DNA of 64,000 nucleotides from Flavobacteriaceae bacterium PRS1 (GTDB lineage Bacteria > Bacteroidota > Bacteroidia > Flavobacteriales > Flavobacteriaceae), in the NCBI GenBank assembly GCA_003709165.1, contig RDRZ01000008.1, positions 1-64,000 on the forward strand. The letters are read 5' to 3'. This document shows, in pieces, positions 25,060 to 34,624 of the stretch. The notes under the pieces were generated by a model that had not been told where the DNA came from, ran no database searches, and worked only from the letters and a program-made list of their open reading frames with translations. Within the stretch, counting starts at the first letter, position 1. Each line of letters opens with the position of its first letter. Made by a program: the position numbers and the translations under genes.

Positions 25060-26100
25060 TTAATATTGATGTATTAATTCTTGTTGTAAAACATTATTTT
25101 CGCCTCTCATCTGCAACGTTACTTTATTCTTTAGAAAATTAAATTTTAAAATTCCGAAACTCTTTTCAGATACAACCTTACCGACTCTAAATTTATTTGG
25201 TTCACCTTGAAAATTGCTATATGAATGTGTCAAACCACTTGAAGTAAAATCTATAAGTGGATAAGCTAAACCGTTTTCTTCCTTTTTTGAAAATTCTGAA
25301 AGATGTCTGTCTCCTGAAAGAATAATAGTATTTTTAGCTTTAGTACTTTTAATAAGATTTACTAATTTATCTCTTTCATGAGGCATATTTCCCCAGCTTT
25401 CATAACCATGTTCGGAAGATAAAAACTGAATACTGCTTACAATAATATTAAATGACGCTTTTGAGTTTTGAAGCTCATTTGCTAACCATTCCCATTGTAC
25501 TTTTCCAAGCATATTTCCTTCACCATAAGCATTTGGTTTATATTTTTTTCTTGATAAATCATCAGGAGTAAGAGCTGTTCTAAAATATCGTGTGTCTAAA
25601 ATTATAATTTTAATTATTTTGTTATCAATAGCATAGTCTTTAGCAAAATACACGCCTTCTTGCGCTCTTTTCTTATCGGTTTTATCTGTATCTATAAAAT
25701 CTAAAAACAAGGTTTGTGCTTCTGCTTTTTTAGAATTCTCTTTACCTCCATCATTTAATCCGTAATCATGATCGTCCCAAGTACCAATTACTTTAACGTT
25801 TTTAATAAAATCAGCATATTCCGGATTTCTTTTTTGTTTCTGATAATCTTTTTGCATTACAGCAATGTCTTCAGCTGTAGTATAAATTACATCACCTCCC
25901 CAAATCCAAACATCAGGTTTATTTTTTAATATTTCGTTCCATAAAACATTGGGTAAAACCTGATTATTACAGGAACCAAAGGCAATGACAAAATCATATG
26001 AATCAACTTGATAACTTAAAGTTTTATCGTGTTGTTTAGTATTGGTTTTACAAGAAATAAGAATTAAAAACAGAAAGAAAATATATTTAAAACAGGACAT
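25060..26100 (-). CDS. PhoD-like phosphodiesterase/alkaline phosphatase, lipoprotein
   Basis: I start at the ATG at 26100, which gives a lipoprotein signal (SCFKYIFFLFLILISC, Cys17). The 346-residue product has the calcineurin-like core of the PhoD family: IAFGSCNNQ, PDVWIWGGDVIYTT, VIGTWDDHDYGLNDGGKE, IKIIILDTRYF, and NTIILSGDRHLSEFS. These motifs supply the Asp, Asn and His metal ligands. The protein should sit on the outer face of a membrane and hydrolyse phosphodiesters or phosphomonoesters. It lacks the long N-terminal domain of Bacillus PhoD. It is divergent from nrnA. Confidence 0.9.
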   Translation of the reverse strand: MSCFKYIFFLFLILISCKTNTKQHDKTLSYQVDSYDFVIAFGSCNNQVLPNVLWNEILKNKPDVWIWGGDVIYTTAEDIAVMQKDYQKQKRNPEYADFIKNVKVIGTWDDHDYGLNDGGKENSKKAEAQTLFLDFIDTDKTDKKRAQEGVYFAKDYAIDNKIIKIIILDTRYFRTALTPDDLSRKKYKPNAYGEGNMLGKVQWEWLANELQNSKASFNIIVSSIQFLSSEHGYESWGNMPHERDKLVNLIKSTKAKNTIILSGDRHLSEFSKKEENGLAYPLIDFTSSGLTHSYSNFQGEPNKFRVGKVVSEKSFGILKFNFLKNKVTLQMRGENNVLQQELIHQY

Positions 26101-26173
26101 TTTAATAATTTTAATTTTATGCAAAATAGCTAATTAGTTGTTAAAAACAGGGTCTGGAAAAAGTAAAAAATTG

Positions 26174-26181
26174 TATCTTCG
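26174..26181 (+). promoter_or_regulatory. Candidate -7 box (TATCTTCG) of the nrnA operon
   Basis: TATCTTCG differs from TAnnTTTG at one position and lies 7 bases before the nrnA ATG, so the transcript would have a very short leader. This position also speaks against the longer upstream frame being translated. Confidence 0.45.
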
Positions 26182-26188
26182 CAGCCGT

Positions 26189-27205
26189 ATGACAAATATC
26201 GACATTAAAGAAATAAAATATTTACTGGAAACACCAAAATTCATTGTCGTTGTACCACACAAAAATCCTGATGGTGACGCCATAGGTTCGTCACTTGGTC
26301 TTTATCATTATTTAAAATCAAAAGGTCATGACGTTGTGGTTATTACTCCAAACGATTATCCTGAATTTTTAAAATGGATTCCCGGAGAAGACACTATTAT
26401 TAAACATGAATCCGATACTGTAAAGGCAAATACTCTTATTGAAAATGCTGAACTCATTTTTACTTTAGATTTTAATGCTTTGAACCGAACAGGAAGTATG
26501 GAACCTAATTTAGTTGCAGCTAAAGGAATAAAAATAATGATAGATCACCACCAACTACCAGAAGATTACGCCAAATATGTTTATTCTGATGTTTCGATGT
26601 GCTCTACAAGTGAAATGATTTATCATTTTTTAGAAATGCTTGATGATGTGAACGCAATTACTAGTGCTATTGCAACAAGTTTATATGTAGGTATTATGAC
26701 AGATACCGGATCGTTCAGTTTTAATGCTACAACAAGCACGACACATCGTGTTGTAGCAGACCTTATCGATAAAGGTGCAAATAATGCTCAAATTCATGGT
26801 AATGTTTACGATACAAATACTTATGATAGATTACAATTATTAGGTCGGGCACTAAACAATCTAAAAGTTATTCCTAAATATAATACATCATACATTTCTT
26901 TATCTCAAGACGAATTAAATACATTCAACTTTAAAAAAGGAGATACTGAAGGTGTGGTAAATTATGCACTTTCTCTAAACAAAGTAAACTTTGCAGTAAT
27001 CTTTATTGAACACAAAAAAGAAGGTATCGTTAAAATTTCTCTACGGTCAAAAGGTAATTTTGATGTAAATGTGTTTGCTCGCAATCATTTTAATGGTGGA
27101 GGTCACTTAAACGCAGCTGGAGGACGTAGCGAATTAAGTTTAAAAGATACTCTTGAAAAGTTTATCAGTTTATTACCAAATTATAGTAAAGACCTCAATT
27201 CGTGA
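26189..27205 (+). CDS. DHH/DHHA1 oligoribonuclease / pAp phosphatase (NrnA-like)
   Basis: Starting at the ATG at 26189 (MTNIDIKEIKYLL), the 338-residue product is a DHH-family phosphoesterase. Motifs are VPHKNPDGDAIGSSLGL, FTLDFNALNRTG, KIMIDHHQLP (the DHH triad), YVGIMTDTGSFSF and the C-terminal DHHA1 motif FNGGGHLNAAGG. NrnA degrades very short RNA and dephosphorylates 3'-phosphoadenosine 5'-phosphate. The upstream 17 codons from 26138 contain the promoter-like sequence and are not expected to be coding. It overlaps gldI by 4 bases, an arrangement known from Flavobacterium gldI loci. Confidence 0.92.
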   Translation: MTNIDIKEIKYLLETPKFIVVVPHKNPDGDAIGSSLGLYHYLKSKGHDVVVITPNDYPEFLKWIPGEDTIIKHESDTVKANTLIENAELIFTLDFNALNRTGSMEPNLVAAKGIKIMIDHHQLPEDYAKYVYSDVSMCSTSEMIYHFLEMLDDVNAITSAIATSLYVGIMTDTGSFSFNATTSTTHRVVADLIDKGANNAQIHGNVYDTNTYDRLQLLGRALNNLKVIPKYNTSYISLSQDELNTFNFKKGDTEGVVNYALSLNKVNFAVIFIEHKKEGIVKISLRSKGNFDVNVFARNHFNGGGHLNAAGGRSELSLKDTLEKFISLLPNYSKDLNS

Positions 27206-27747
27206 AGCAACTACTAACCATATTATTAGTCACGTTCCTGTTTTTTGGGTGCAACCAACCTGAAGCTCGACGACCAGTTTCAGTAAAATCGGGTTCGTTT
27301 ATTGATAAATCCGTTGCACTTAACAAGTCACTTAATAATGAGCAACACGAGCGTATTCAACACATAATTCAAAATAATCCAGAAACAAAATTTATTGCTT
27401 CTCCTAATGGCTTTTGGTACTATTATAATGTTAAAGTTGAAGGAGATTCTATAACACCAAAATTTGGTAATATCGTGAATTTTAATTACGATGTTACCGA
27501 TTTTAACAACGCTACCATTTACAGCCAAGAAGAACTGAAAACTCAAAATTATGCAATGGATCAAGAAGAAATATTCTCCGGACTTCGGGAAGGTTTAAAA
27601 TTGATGAAAGCTGGAGAGACGATTACGTTTTTATTTCCGTCGGATAAAGCTTATGGTTATTATGGTGATGAAAACAAAATAGGTGCAAATATTTCTATAA
27701 TATGTACAGTAACAATTAATTCAATAACACAAAAAGAAACCAATTAA
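27202..27747 (+). CDS. gldI: Gliding motility lipoprotein GldI, FKBP-type prolyl isomerase
   Basis: A 181-residue lipoprotein with a GTG start overlapping the nrnA stop. The lipobox is LFFGC with Cys17, followed by the GldI-type segment PEARRPVSVKSGSF and NGFWYYYNVKVEGDSITPK. An FKBP domain fills the rest (FNYDVTDFNNATIYS, EEIFSGLREGLKLMKAGET, FLFPSDKAYGYYGDENKIG). GldI is needed for gliding and type IX secretion in Flavobacterium johnsoniae, probably as a periplasmic folding factor. The name rests on the N-terminal signature and gene order. Confidence 0.92.
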   Translation: MKQLLTILLVTFLFFGCNQPEARRPVSVKSGSFIDKSVALNKSLNNEQHERIQHIIQNNPETKFIASPNGFWYYYNVKVEGDSITPKFGNIVNFNYDVTDFNNATIYSQEELKTQNYAMDQEEIFSGLREGLKLMKAGETITFLFPSDKAYGYYGDENKIGANISIICTVTINSITQKETN

Positions 27748-27748
27748 A

Positions 27749-28897
27749 ATGAATACTTTAAAACATTCTATGAAAACTACAGTTCTAATTTTATTTTTAA
27801 GTTTAAGCTCATGTAATGATAAATATCCCGATTTAGGCGATGGCCTTTATGCGGAATTTGTAACTAACAAAGGTACGATGGTGGCAAGACTCGCTTACGA
27901 AAAAACGCCTGTAACAGTTGCAAACTTTGTAGCACTTGCCGAAGGAAATCACCCAATGGTTGATAGTACTTTTAAAGGTAATAAATTCTATAACGGAATT
28001 ATATTTCATCGTGTTATGGATAAGTTTATGATACAAGGTGGTGATCCTGAAAGTACAGGTCGTGGTGGTCCAGGTTACAAGTTTGGTGATGAATTTGACG
28101 AGACACTAAAGCATGATAAACCAGGTATCTTGTCTATGGCTAATTCTGGTCCTGCTACAAATGGCAGCCAATTCTTTATTACTGAAATACCTATTCCAAA
28201 ATTAAACAATAAACATACTGTGTTTGGAGAGTTAGTGATAGGATTAGACATCCAAGACACTATTTCTAATGTTAAGGTTGGTCCTAGAAACAGACCAGAA
28301 ATAGATGTGGTAATTGAAGAATTGAACATTATTCGTCAAGGATTTGATGCACGTAATTTTGATGCTGTAAAAGTTTGGGAAACCGAATTACCTAAACTTG
28401 AAGAAAAGAAAAAACAACGTGAAGAGGAAGCTCTAGAAGTTTTAAAAGAAAAAGCTGAAATTGCTAAAGAAGCCTTTATTAAAGAAAATGATAATTTGAA
28501 AGGAAGAGTATTAAATTTACCAACTGGTTTAGCCATGATTTTTACGCATGAAAGTAATGGCAAAAAACCTACAGCCTCTGACAAAGTTTTAATCAATTAC
28601 GCGGGTTATTTAGAAAATGGCGAATTATTTGACACAAGTTGGGCAGAAGTTGCAAAAAAAAATGGAACATATAATGAAAAGAGAGACCAACAAAATGGCT
28701 ATGCTCCTTTTCCAATGATATATAATGAACGTGCAAGTTTAATCTCTGGTTTTAGAGAAGCAATGCTTAATATGAATGTTGGCGATAAAGCTCGTGTATT
28801 TATCCCATCATATTTAGGCTATGGTACTACACCTAAAAGAGGAATCCCTGTAAATAGCAATTTAATCTTCGATTTAGAAATTGTTGGTATTGAATAA
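27749..28897 (+). CDS. Lipoprotein fusion of cyclophilin and FKBP prolyl isomerases
   Basis: A 382-residue protein. An ATG at 27770 gives the better lipoprotein signal (KTTVLILFLSLSSC), although the frame opens at 27749. Residues about 30-195 are a cyclophilin domain: FYNGIIFHRVMDKFMIQGGDP, NSGPATNGSQFFIT and LNNKHTVFGELVIG. After a charged coiled linker (EKKKQREEEALEVLKEKAEI) comes an FKBP domain: VLINYAGYLENGELFDTSW and LISGFREAMLNMNVGDKARVFIPSYLGYG. Two different isomerase folds in one chain directly after gldI suggests a dedicated envelope-protein folding unit. Confidence 0.93.
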   Translation: MNTLKHSMKTTVLILFLSLSSCNDKYPDLGDGLYAEFVTNKGTMVARLAYEKTPVTVANFVALAEGNHPMVDSTFKGNKFYNGIIFHRVMDKFMIQGGDPESTGRGGPGYKFGDEFDETLKHDKPGILSMANSGPATNGSQFFITEIPIPKLNNKHTVFGELVIGLDIQDTISNVKVGPRNRPEIDVVIEELNIIRQGFDARNFDAVKVWETELPKLEEKKKQREEEALEVLKEKAEIAKEAFIKENDNLKGRVLNLPTGLAMIFTHESNGKKPTASDKVLINYAGYLENGELFDTSWAEVAKKNGTYNEKRDQQNGYAPFPMIYNERASLISGFREAMLNMNVGDKARVFIPSYLGYGTTPKRGIPVNSNLIFDLEIVGIE

Positions 28898-28921
28898 TAA
28901 TTTACTAATTAATATGTATTC

Positions 28922-28950
28922 AAAAAAGCAACTCAATGAGTTGCTTTTTT
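28922..28950. terminator. Bidirectional terminator between the PPIase fusion gene and pepD
   Basis: AAAAAAGCAACTC (28922-28934) pairs with GAGTTGCTTTTTT (28938-28950) over a 3-base loop. The arms carry A- and T-runs, so it can act in both directions for these convergent genes. Confidence 0.85.
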
Positions 28951-28954
28951 ATAC

Positions 28955-30415
28955 CTAATTTTTAGGAATATTCTTCAATATCTCTAACACAAACTTCCAA
29001 TATTTTTGTACAGAAGAAATACTTGCACGTTCAACTGGAGAATGTGCGCCTTTAATAGTAGGTCCAAAACTTATCATATCCATTTCAGGATAATTGATGC
29101 CTAAAATCCCACATTCTAATCCTGCATGACAAGCTGCTACTTTTGCTTTTTCGCCATTTATATCCTTATAAAGTTTAGACATCACTTTTAAAATAACTGA
29201 ATTCATATTTGGTGTCCAACCAGGATAACTACCAGAAAACGCTACATCGCAACCCATAAGTTCAAAAGTAGCTCGAAGCATAGTTGCCAAATCTATTTTA
29301 GAAGACTCCACCGAAGATCGTGTTAAACATCCTATTTTAATATGTCCATCTTTTACAATAACTCGTGCAATATTATTAGACGTTTCAACCAGTTCTCGAA
29401 TATCTGCACTCATTCTGTACACTCCGTTTTGAGCAGCATATAAAGCTCTTGTTAATCCTTTTTGCACATCTAAATCCATAATCTTATTGGATACTTTGGT
29501 TTGGCTGATTTCAATTTCAAGATTAGGCTCCATAGTTTTTAGTTCAGTCTCAATGTCTTTAATAAGTTGTTGTATTTCAAATTCAAAAGCAACTTTATGA
29601 ACTTTATCTATTACAATACAAGCATTACTTTCTCGCGGAATTGCATTACGTAAACTTCCACCATCAATTTTCGAAATTCGTAATCCAAAATTTTCAAATC
29701 CATCATACAATAAACGGTTCATAATTTTATTAGCATTACCTAATCCTTTATGTATATCCATTCCCGAATGTCCTCCATTTAATCCTTTTACTTCAATTTT
29801 GTAAGCAATACAATTTTCAGAAACGTTTTCTTCTACATAAGTTCGCGTTGCAGTAACATCAATTCCACCAGCACATCCAACACCAATTTCGTCATCTTCT
29901 TCGGTATCTAAATTTAAAAGAATTTCACCTTCAAGTACATCGGCTTTCAAGCCCATTGCTCCTGTCATTCCTGTTTCTTCATCAATGGTAAACAAGGCTT
30001 CAATAGCAGGATGTGGAATATCTGCACTTTCTAAAATTGCCATAATAGTAGCAACTCCCAAGCCATTATCTGCACCAAGCGTAGTACCTTTTGCTCTAAC
30101 CCAATCTCCATCAACATACATTTCGATACCTTGTGTATCAAAATTGAAATTGGTATCTCCATTTTTTTGGTGTACCATATCGAGATGCGATTGCAATACA
30201 ATGGTTTTTCTATCTTTCATTCCAACAGTTGCAGGCTTTTTAATTATGACATTGCCTACCTCATCTTCAATGGTTTGTAATCCTAAACTATTTCCGAAAT
30301 CCTTCATAAATGCGATAACACGTTCTTCCTTTTTTGATGGTCTTGGTACTGCATTTAGGTCTGCAAATTTATTCCAAAGTTGTTGCGGTTGTAATTGTCT
30401 TATTTCTGAATTCAT
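28955..30415 (-). CDS. pepD: Aminoacyl-histidine dipeptidase (M20 family)
   Basis: A 486-residue cytosolic metallopeptidase that cleaves X-His and other dipeptides. Metal and catalytic motifs are VLQSHLDMVHQK, GTTLGADNGLGVA, FTIDEETGMTGA, LLNLDTEEDDEIGVGCAGG and, late, VAACHAGLECGIL and GAHSPVERASI. The domain order (catalytic, lid, catalytic) and length are standard. It converges with the PPIase fusion gene and shares its terminator. Confidence 0.95.
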   Translation of the reverse strand: MNSEIRQLQPQQLWNKFADLNAVPRPSKKEERVIAFMKDFGNSLGLQTIEDEVGNVIIKKPATVGMKDRKTIVLQSHLDMVHQKNGDTNFNFDTQGIEMYVDGDWVRAKGTTLGADNGLGVATIMAILESADIPHPAIEALFTIDEETGMTGAMGLKADVLEGEILLNLDTEEDDEIGVGCAGGIDVTATRTYVEENVSENCIAYKIEVKGLNGGHSGMDIHKGLGNANKIMNRLLYDGFENFGLRISKIDGGSLRNAIPRESNACIVIDKVHKVAFEFEIQQLIKDIETELKTMEPNLEIEISQTKVSNKIMDLDVQKGLTRALYAAQNGVYRMSADIRELVETSNNIARVIVKDGHIKIGCLTRSSVESSKIDLATMLRATFELMGCDVAFSGSYPGWTPNMNSVILKVMSKLYKDINGEKAKVAACHAGLECGILGINYPEMDMISFGPTIKGAHSPVERASISSVQKYWKFVLEILKNIPKN

Positions 30416-30496
30416 TTTATTTTATTAAAAGTTTCACAAAGGTAGCTAATCACAACAAAGATTTATAAAACAATTGTTTATTTTTGAAAACTGCTC

Positions 30497-31555
30497 ATGA
30501 AGAAAAAAACGATAATAGCTTTAAGTATAATTCCGCAATATCTCCTTGTAAAACTCCTTTCACATTATCCCGATTTTGTTGAAAGGTATTACAGCAACGG
30601 CTTGTATCAACTTACATCAAAAGCCTTGCGATATGTGTTTGGTTGGTTGCCATTTTCGGTTGGAGATATTCTTTATACTATTGCTGGAATATATATTATT
30701 CGATGGTTTTTTATAAACAGAAAGCGTGTAACTAAAGATACAAAATCTTGGTTTATGGATGTGCTTTCAGCAGTGTCTTTGGTGTATTTTGCGTTTCATT
30801 TGTTTTGGGGTTTGAATTATTACCGATTACCATTACACGTAACTTTAGAACTAAAAAACAATTATAATACTGAAGAATTAGTTTCTGTTACACGAAAACT
30901 AATTAAAAAATCTAACGAGCTTCATATCAGAATTACCAAAAACGATTCTGTTAAAGTTGAAATGCCTTTTAGTAAAAATGAGCTTTTAAATAAAACAACA
31001 AATGGATATGATGCATTGGCAAAAATTTATTCGCATTTAAAATACACACCAAGCAGTATAAAACTGTCGCTTTACAGTTTACCACTAACATATATGGGAT
31101 TTAGTGGTTATTTAAATCCGTTTACAAACGAAGCACAAATTGATGGTTTAATTCCATTGTATAAATATCCAACAACTGTTTGCCATGAAAAAGCACACCA
31201 ATTAGGTTATGCTGCCGAAAACGAAACTAATTTCATTGGTTGCCTGGCAGCTATTCATAATGAAGATATTTACTTTAAATATTCGGGTTATATTTTTGCT
31301 TTGAGACATTGTTTAAATGAAATATTTCGTCGTGATGAAGGCTGTTACGAGGAGTTAGCAGAAACTATAAATAAAGGCATCTTTAAAAATTATCAGGAAT
31401 CTTATGATTTTTGGATGTCTTATCAAAACCCACTCGAACCATTGTTTAAAATAACTTATGGAAACTTCCTTAAAGCTAACAACCAAAAAAAAGGCATAGA
31501 AAGCTATAGTTATGCTGTGGCATTGTTTGTTAATTATTTTGAAGACAATCTTTAA
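30497..31555 (+). CDS. DUF3810 membrane protein with HExxH motif
   Basis: A 352-residue protein with about three N-terminal transmembrane segments (LSIIPQYLLVKLLSHYP region, FSVGDILYTIAGIYIIRWFF, VLSAVSLVYFAFHLFWGLNYYR) and a soluble domain carrying HEKAH at residues 230-234, followed by QLGYAAENETNFIGCLA. HExxH with a downstream Glu-rich helix is a zinc-protease signature, so DUF3810 proteins may be membrane metallopeptidases. No substrate is known and activity is inferred. Confidence 0.85.
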   Translation: MKKKTIIALSIIPQYLLVKLLSHYPDFVERYYSNGLYQLTSKALRYVFGWLPFSVGDILYTIAGIYIIRWFFINRKRVTKDTKSWFMDVLSAVSLVYFAFHLFWGLNYYRLPLHVTLELKNNYNTEELVSVTRKLIKKSNELHIRITKNDSVKVEMPFSKNELLNKTTNGYDALAKIYSHLKYTPSSIKLSLYSLPLTYMGFSGYLNPFTNEAQIDGLIPLYKYPTTVCHEKAHQLGYAAENETNFIGCLAAIHNEDIYFKYSGYIFALRHCLNEIFRRDEGCYEELAETINKGIFKNYQESYDFWMSYQNPLEPLFKITYGNFLKANNQKKGIESYSYAVALFVNYFEDNL

Positions 31556-31637
31556 AGAAAAGTTAAAAAAATCTTAATTCGTTTTTATAAAGCACAAAAT
31601 CAGTACTTTTAAAATTCTAATTTTATTACTAACCAAT

Positions 31638-34607
31638 ATGTATAAAAAGTATCTTATTTTAATGATGCTTTTGTGTAGCTTTTCAATGATTGCACAAGAG
31701 CACTTCCCGAAAAATGATGGCGTAAAATCGGAAAATACAAATTACACAGTATTTACAAATGCTAAAATTTATGTCACGCCAACTCAAATTATTGAAAATG
31801 GCACACTGCTGATTAAAGACGGAAAAGTGGTTGCTTCAGGAGCTTCGGTAACAATTCCTGCCAATTCAGTTATTATCGATATTTCAGGAAAAAGTATTTA
31901 TCCTTCATTTATAGATATGTATTCTGGTTTTGGTATTAAAAAGCCTAAACGTGAAGGTGGTTCTGGTTTTGGAAGAGCAGCTCAATACCACGCAAGTCGT
32001 GAAGGATTTTATTGGAACGACCACATCATGCCAGAACGAAATGCGATAGACGTGTTTAAATTTGACAAGAAATCGGCTTCCGAATTGAGAAAAGCCGGGT
32101 TTGGTGTTGTCAATACACATTTGCAAGACGGTATTGTTAGAGGTACTGGAATATTAGTTGCACTTACAGATGAAGGCGGTGACTCCGAACGCATCATTGA
32201 TGGACGTTCAGGGCAATACTTGTCGTTGAGCAAAAGCCTAAAATCAAAACAATCGTATCCTACTTCCATAATGGGAACTTTAGCATTATTAAGACAACTA
32301 TATTACGATGCCGATTGGTATGCTAAAGGTAGTTCGAAAGCAAAAGATAGGTCATTAGAAGCTCTTAATGACAACAAAAAATTAGTACAGATTTTTGCTG
32401 CAGGAAGTAAAGCTAACGATGTTCGTGTGGACAAAGTGGGTGATCAATTTGGGATACAATATATTATTCTTGGTGGTGGTGACGAATACGAACGTATTAG
32501 TGAAATAAAAGCTACCAATGCTTCCTATATTTTACCTATTAACTTTCCGAAAGCATATGATGTAGAAAATTCGTTCCTATCAAGTGTTTTAGAACTTGAT
32601 GATATGCGAGAATGGAATCAAAAACCTGCTAACCCAAAAACTCTATCAGATAACGGAATTTCTTTTGTTTTAACTACACATTCTTTAAAATCTCCAAAGG
32701 ATTTCAAAACAAACTTGCAAAAAGCTATTAAATACGGTTTAGATAAAACTGTAGCCTTGGAAGCTTTAACGACAATCCCTGCACAACTTTTAGGAAAATC
32801 GAACAGTATTGGTTCACTTAAAAATGGCACTTATGCCAATTTCTTAATCACTTCTGGCGATATTTTTGATAAAAAAACGACCCTTTATGAAAATTGGGTA
32901 AAAGGGCATAAAAACGTTATAGAATCCATGACCATTAAAGATATTCGTGGTGATTATACCTTTAATATTGGTAACACTTCTTACGATTTATCAATTTCCG
33001 GTGAACTAAATAAACTTAAAACAACAGTAAAAAGTGGCGATAACAAGTTGGGTTCAAAATTATCGTATAAAGAGGATTGGATATACTTAACTTTCAAAAG
33101 TATAGATAGCATCAAACAGGACTATTTCAGGATTACTTCCAAAGTAAATAATACAGATAATTTAAGCGGAAAAGTAATTCTTCCGAATGGTAATGAAACA
33201 ACATTCTTTGCAAAAAAAGTTGAAAAAGAAGATTCAAAAGACAAAAAGAAAGATAAGAAAGATGATGATGAAGCTGTAAAAATAATGCCTCTAACCTATC
33301 CAAATGGTGCTTATGGTTTTGCCGAACTCCCAAAACAGAAAACTATTTTATTCAAAAATGCTACCGTTTGGACCAATGAAAAAGAAGGTATTCTAGAAAA
33401 CACAGATGTTTTAATTAAGAATGGAAAGATTGCAAAGATTGGCAAAAATTTGAGTGATAGTAATGCAAAGGTTATTGATGCTACCGGAAAACATTTAACT
33501 TCTGGGATTGTAGATGAACACTCACATATTGCAGCTGCAGCAATAAACGAAGCAGGACATAATTCTTCTGCCGAAGTTACTATTGAAGATGTTATTAATC
33601 CTGATGATATAAATATTTACCGAAACCTTGCTGGTGGCGTAACATCAATACAAATTTTACATGGTTCAGCAAATCCAATTGGTGGTCGTTCAGCAATTAT
33701 TAAATTAAAATGGGGAGAATCTGCCGATAATTTACTCAATAAAAATGCTCCAAAATTTATAAAATTTGCTTTGGGTGAAAATGTAAAACAATCGAACTGG
33801 CAAAGTTTTAGTCGCTTTCCTCAAACAAGAATGGGAGTTGAACAATTGTACATGGATTATTTTACCAGAGCGGCAGCATACGATGCCAAAAAGAAAAGTG
33901 GTAAGCCCTACAGAAAAGATATTGAGATGGATGTGCTCGCCGAAATCATAAATAAAGAACGTTTTATAAGTTGCCATTCGTATGTGCAAAGTGAAATTAA
34001 TATGCTGATGAAAGTTGCCGAAAGATTCAATTTTAATATCAACACGTTTACACATATTCTTGAGGGTTATAAAGTTGCAGATAAAATGAAAGCTCATGGT
34101 GTTGGTGGTTCAACCTTTAGCGACTGGTGGGCTTATAAATTTGAGGTCAATGATGCCATTCCGTATAATGCCGCAATAATGCATAATGCTGGAGTTGTTA
34201 CTGCAATTAATAGTGATAGTGGCGAAATGTCCAGACGATTAAATCAAGAAGCCGCAAAATCGGTTAAATATGGAGGTATAAGCGAAGAAGATGCCTGGAA
34301 ATTTGTAACACTCAATCCTGCAAAATTATTACATATAGACGATAAAGTTGGAAGTATAAAAGTAGGCAAAGATGCCGATGTTGTTTTGTGGAGTGGTCAT
34401 CCAATGTCTGTGTATTCCAAAGCCGAAAAAACCATAATAGAAGGTGTTACTTATTTTGACATTGAAAGAGATGCACAATCTCGTGAAGCCATTAAAAAAG
34501 AAAAAAGTGAACTTATTTCTATGATGCTGAAAGACAAAAATAAAGGCATGAAAACACAGCCTGTTAAAAAGAAAGATAAACCCGAATTGAATTGTGATTC
34601 ACTTTAA
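31638..34607 (+). CDS. Large exported amidohydrolase family protein
   Basis: A 989-residue protein with a signal peptide (YLILMMLLCSFSMIAQE). It contains two amidohydrolase-type regions. The first (about 30-450) has the composite-sheet segment TNAKIYVTPTQIIENGTLLI but an incomplete metal site (SIYPSFIDMYSGFG in place of an HxH). The second (about 565-960) keeps HSHIAAAAINEAGHNSS, SCHSYVQSEI, FTHILEGYKVAD and INSDSGEMSRRLNQEAAKS, so the metal ligands of an imidazolonepropionase-like enzyme are present. A KKDKKDDDE linker joins them. It is followed within 20 bases by a smaller relative. Confidence 0.88.
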   Translation: MYKKYLILMMLLCSFSMIAQEHFPKNDGVKSENTNYTVFTNAKIYVTPTQIIENGTLLIKDGKVVASGASVTIPANSVIIDISGKSIYPSFIDMYSGFGIKKPKREGGSGFGRAAQYHASREGFYWNDHIMPERNAIDVFKFDKKSASELRKAGFGVVNTHLQDGIVRGTGILVALTDEGGDSERIIDGRSGQYLSLSKSLKSKQSYPTSIMGTLALLRQLYYDADWYAKGSSKAKDRSLEALNDNKKLVQIFAAGSKANDVRVDKVGDQFGIQYIILGGGDEYERISEIKATNASYILPINFPKAYDVENSFLSSVLELDDMREWNQKPANPKTLSDNGISFVLTTHSLKSPKDFKTNLQKAIKYGLDKTVALEALTTIPAQLLGKSNSIGSLKNGTYANFLITSGDIFDKKTTLYENWVKGHKNVIESMTIKDIRGDYTFNIGNTSYDLSISGELNKLKTTVKSGDNKLGSKLSYKEDWIYLTFKSIDSIKQDYFRITSKVNNTDNLSGKVILPNGNETTFFAKKVEKEDSKDKKKDKKDDDEAVKIMPLTYPNGAYGFAELPKQKTILFKNATVWTNEKEGILENTDVLIKNGKIAKIGKNLSDSNAKVIDATGKHLTSGIVDEHSHIAAAAINEAGHNSSAEVTIEDVINPDDINIYRNLAGGVTSIQILHGSANPIGGRSAIIKLKWGESADNLLNKNAPKFIKFALGENVKQSNWQSFSRFPQTRMGVEQLYMDYFTRAAAYDAKKKSGKPYRKDIEMDVLAEIINKERFISCHSYVQSEINMLMKVAERFNFNINTFTHILEGYKVADKMKAHGVGGSTFSDWWAYKFEVNDAIPYNAAIMHNAGVVTAINSDSGEMSRRLNQEAAKSVKYGGISEEDAWKFVTLNPAKLLHIDDKVGSIKVGKDADVVLWSGHPMSVYSKAEKTIIEGVTYFDIERDAQSREAIKKEKSELISMMLKDKNKGMKTQPVKKKDKPELNCDSL

Positions 34608-34624
34608 TCTTAAAATTGAAAATT

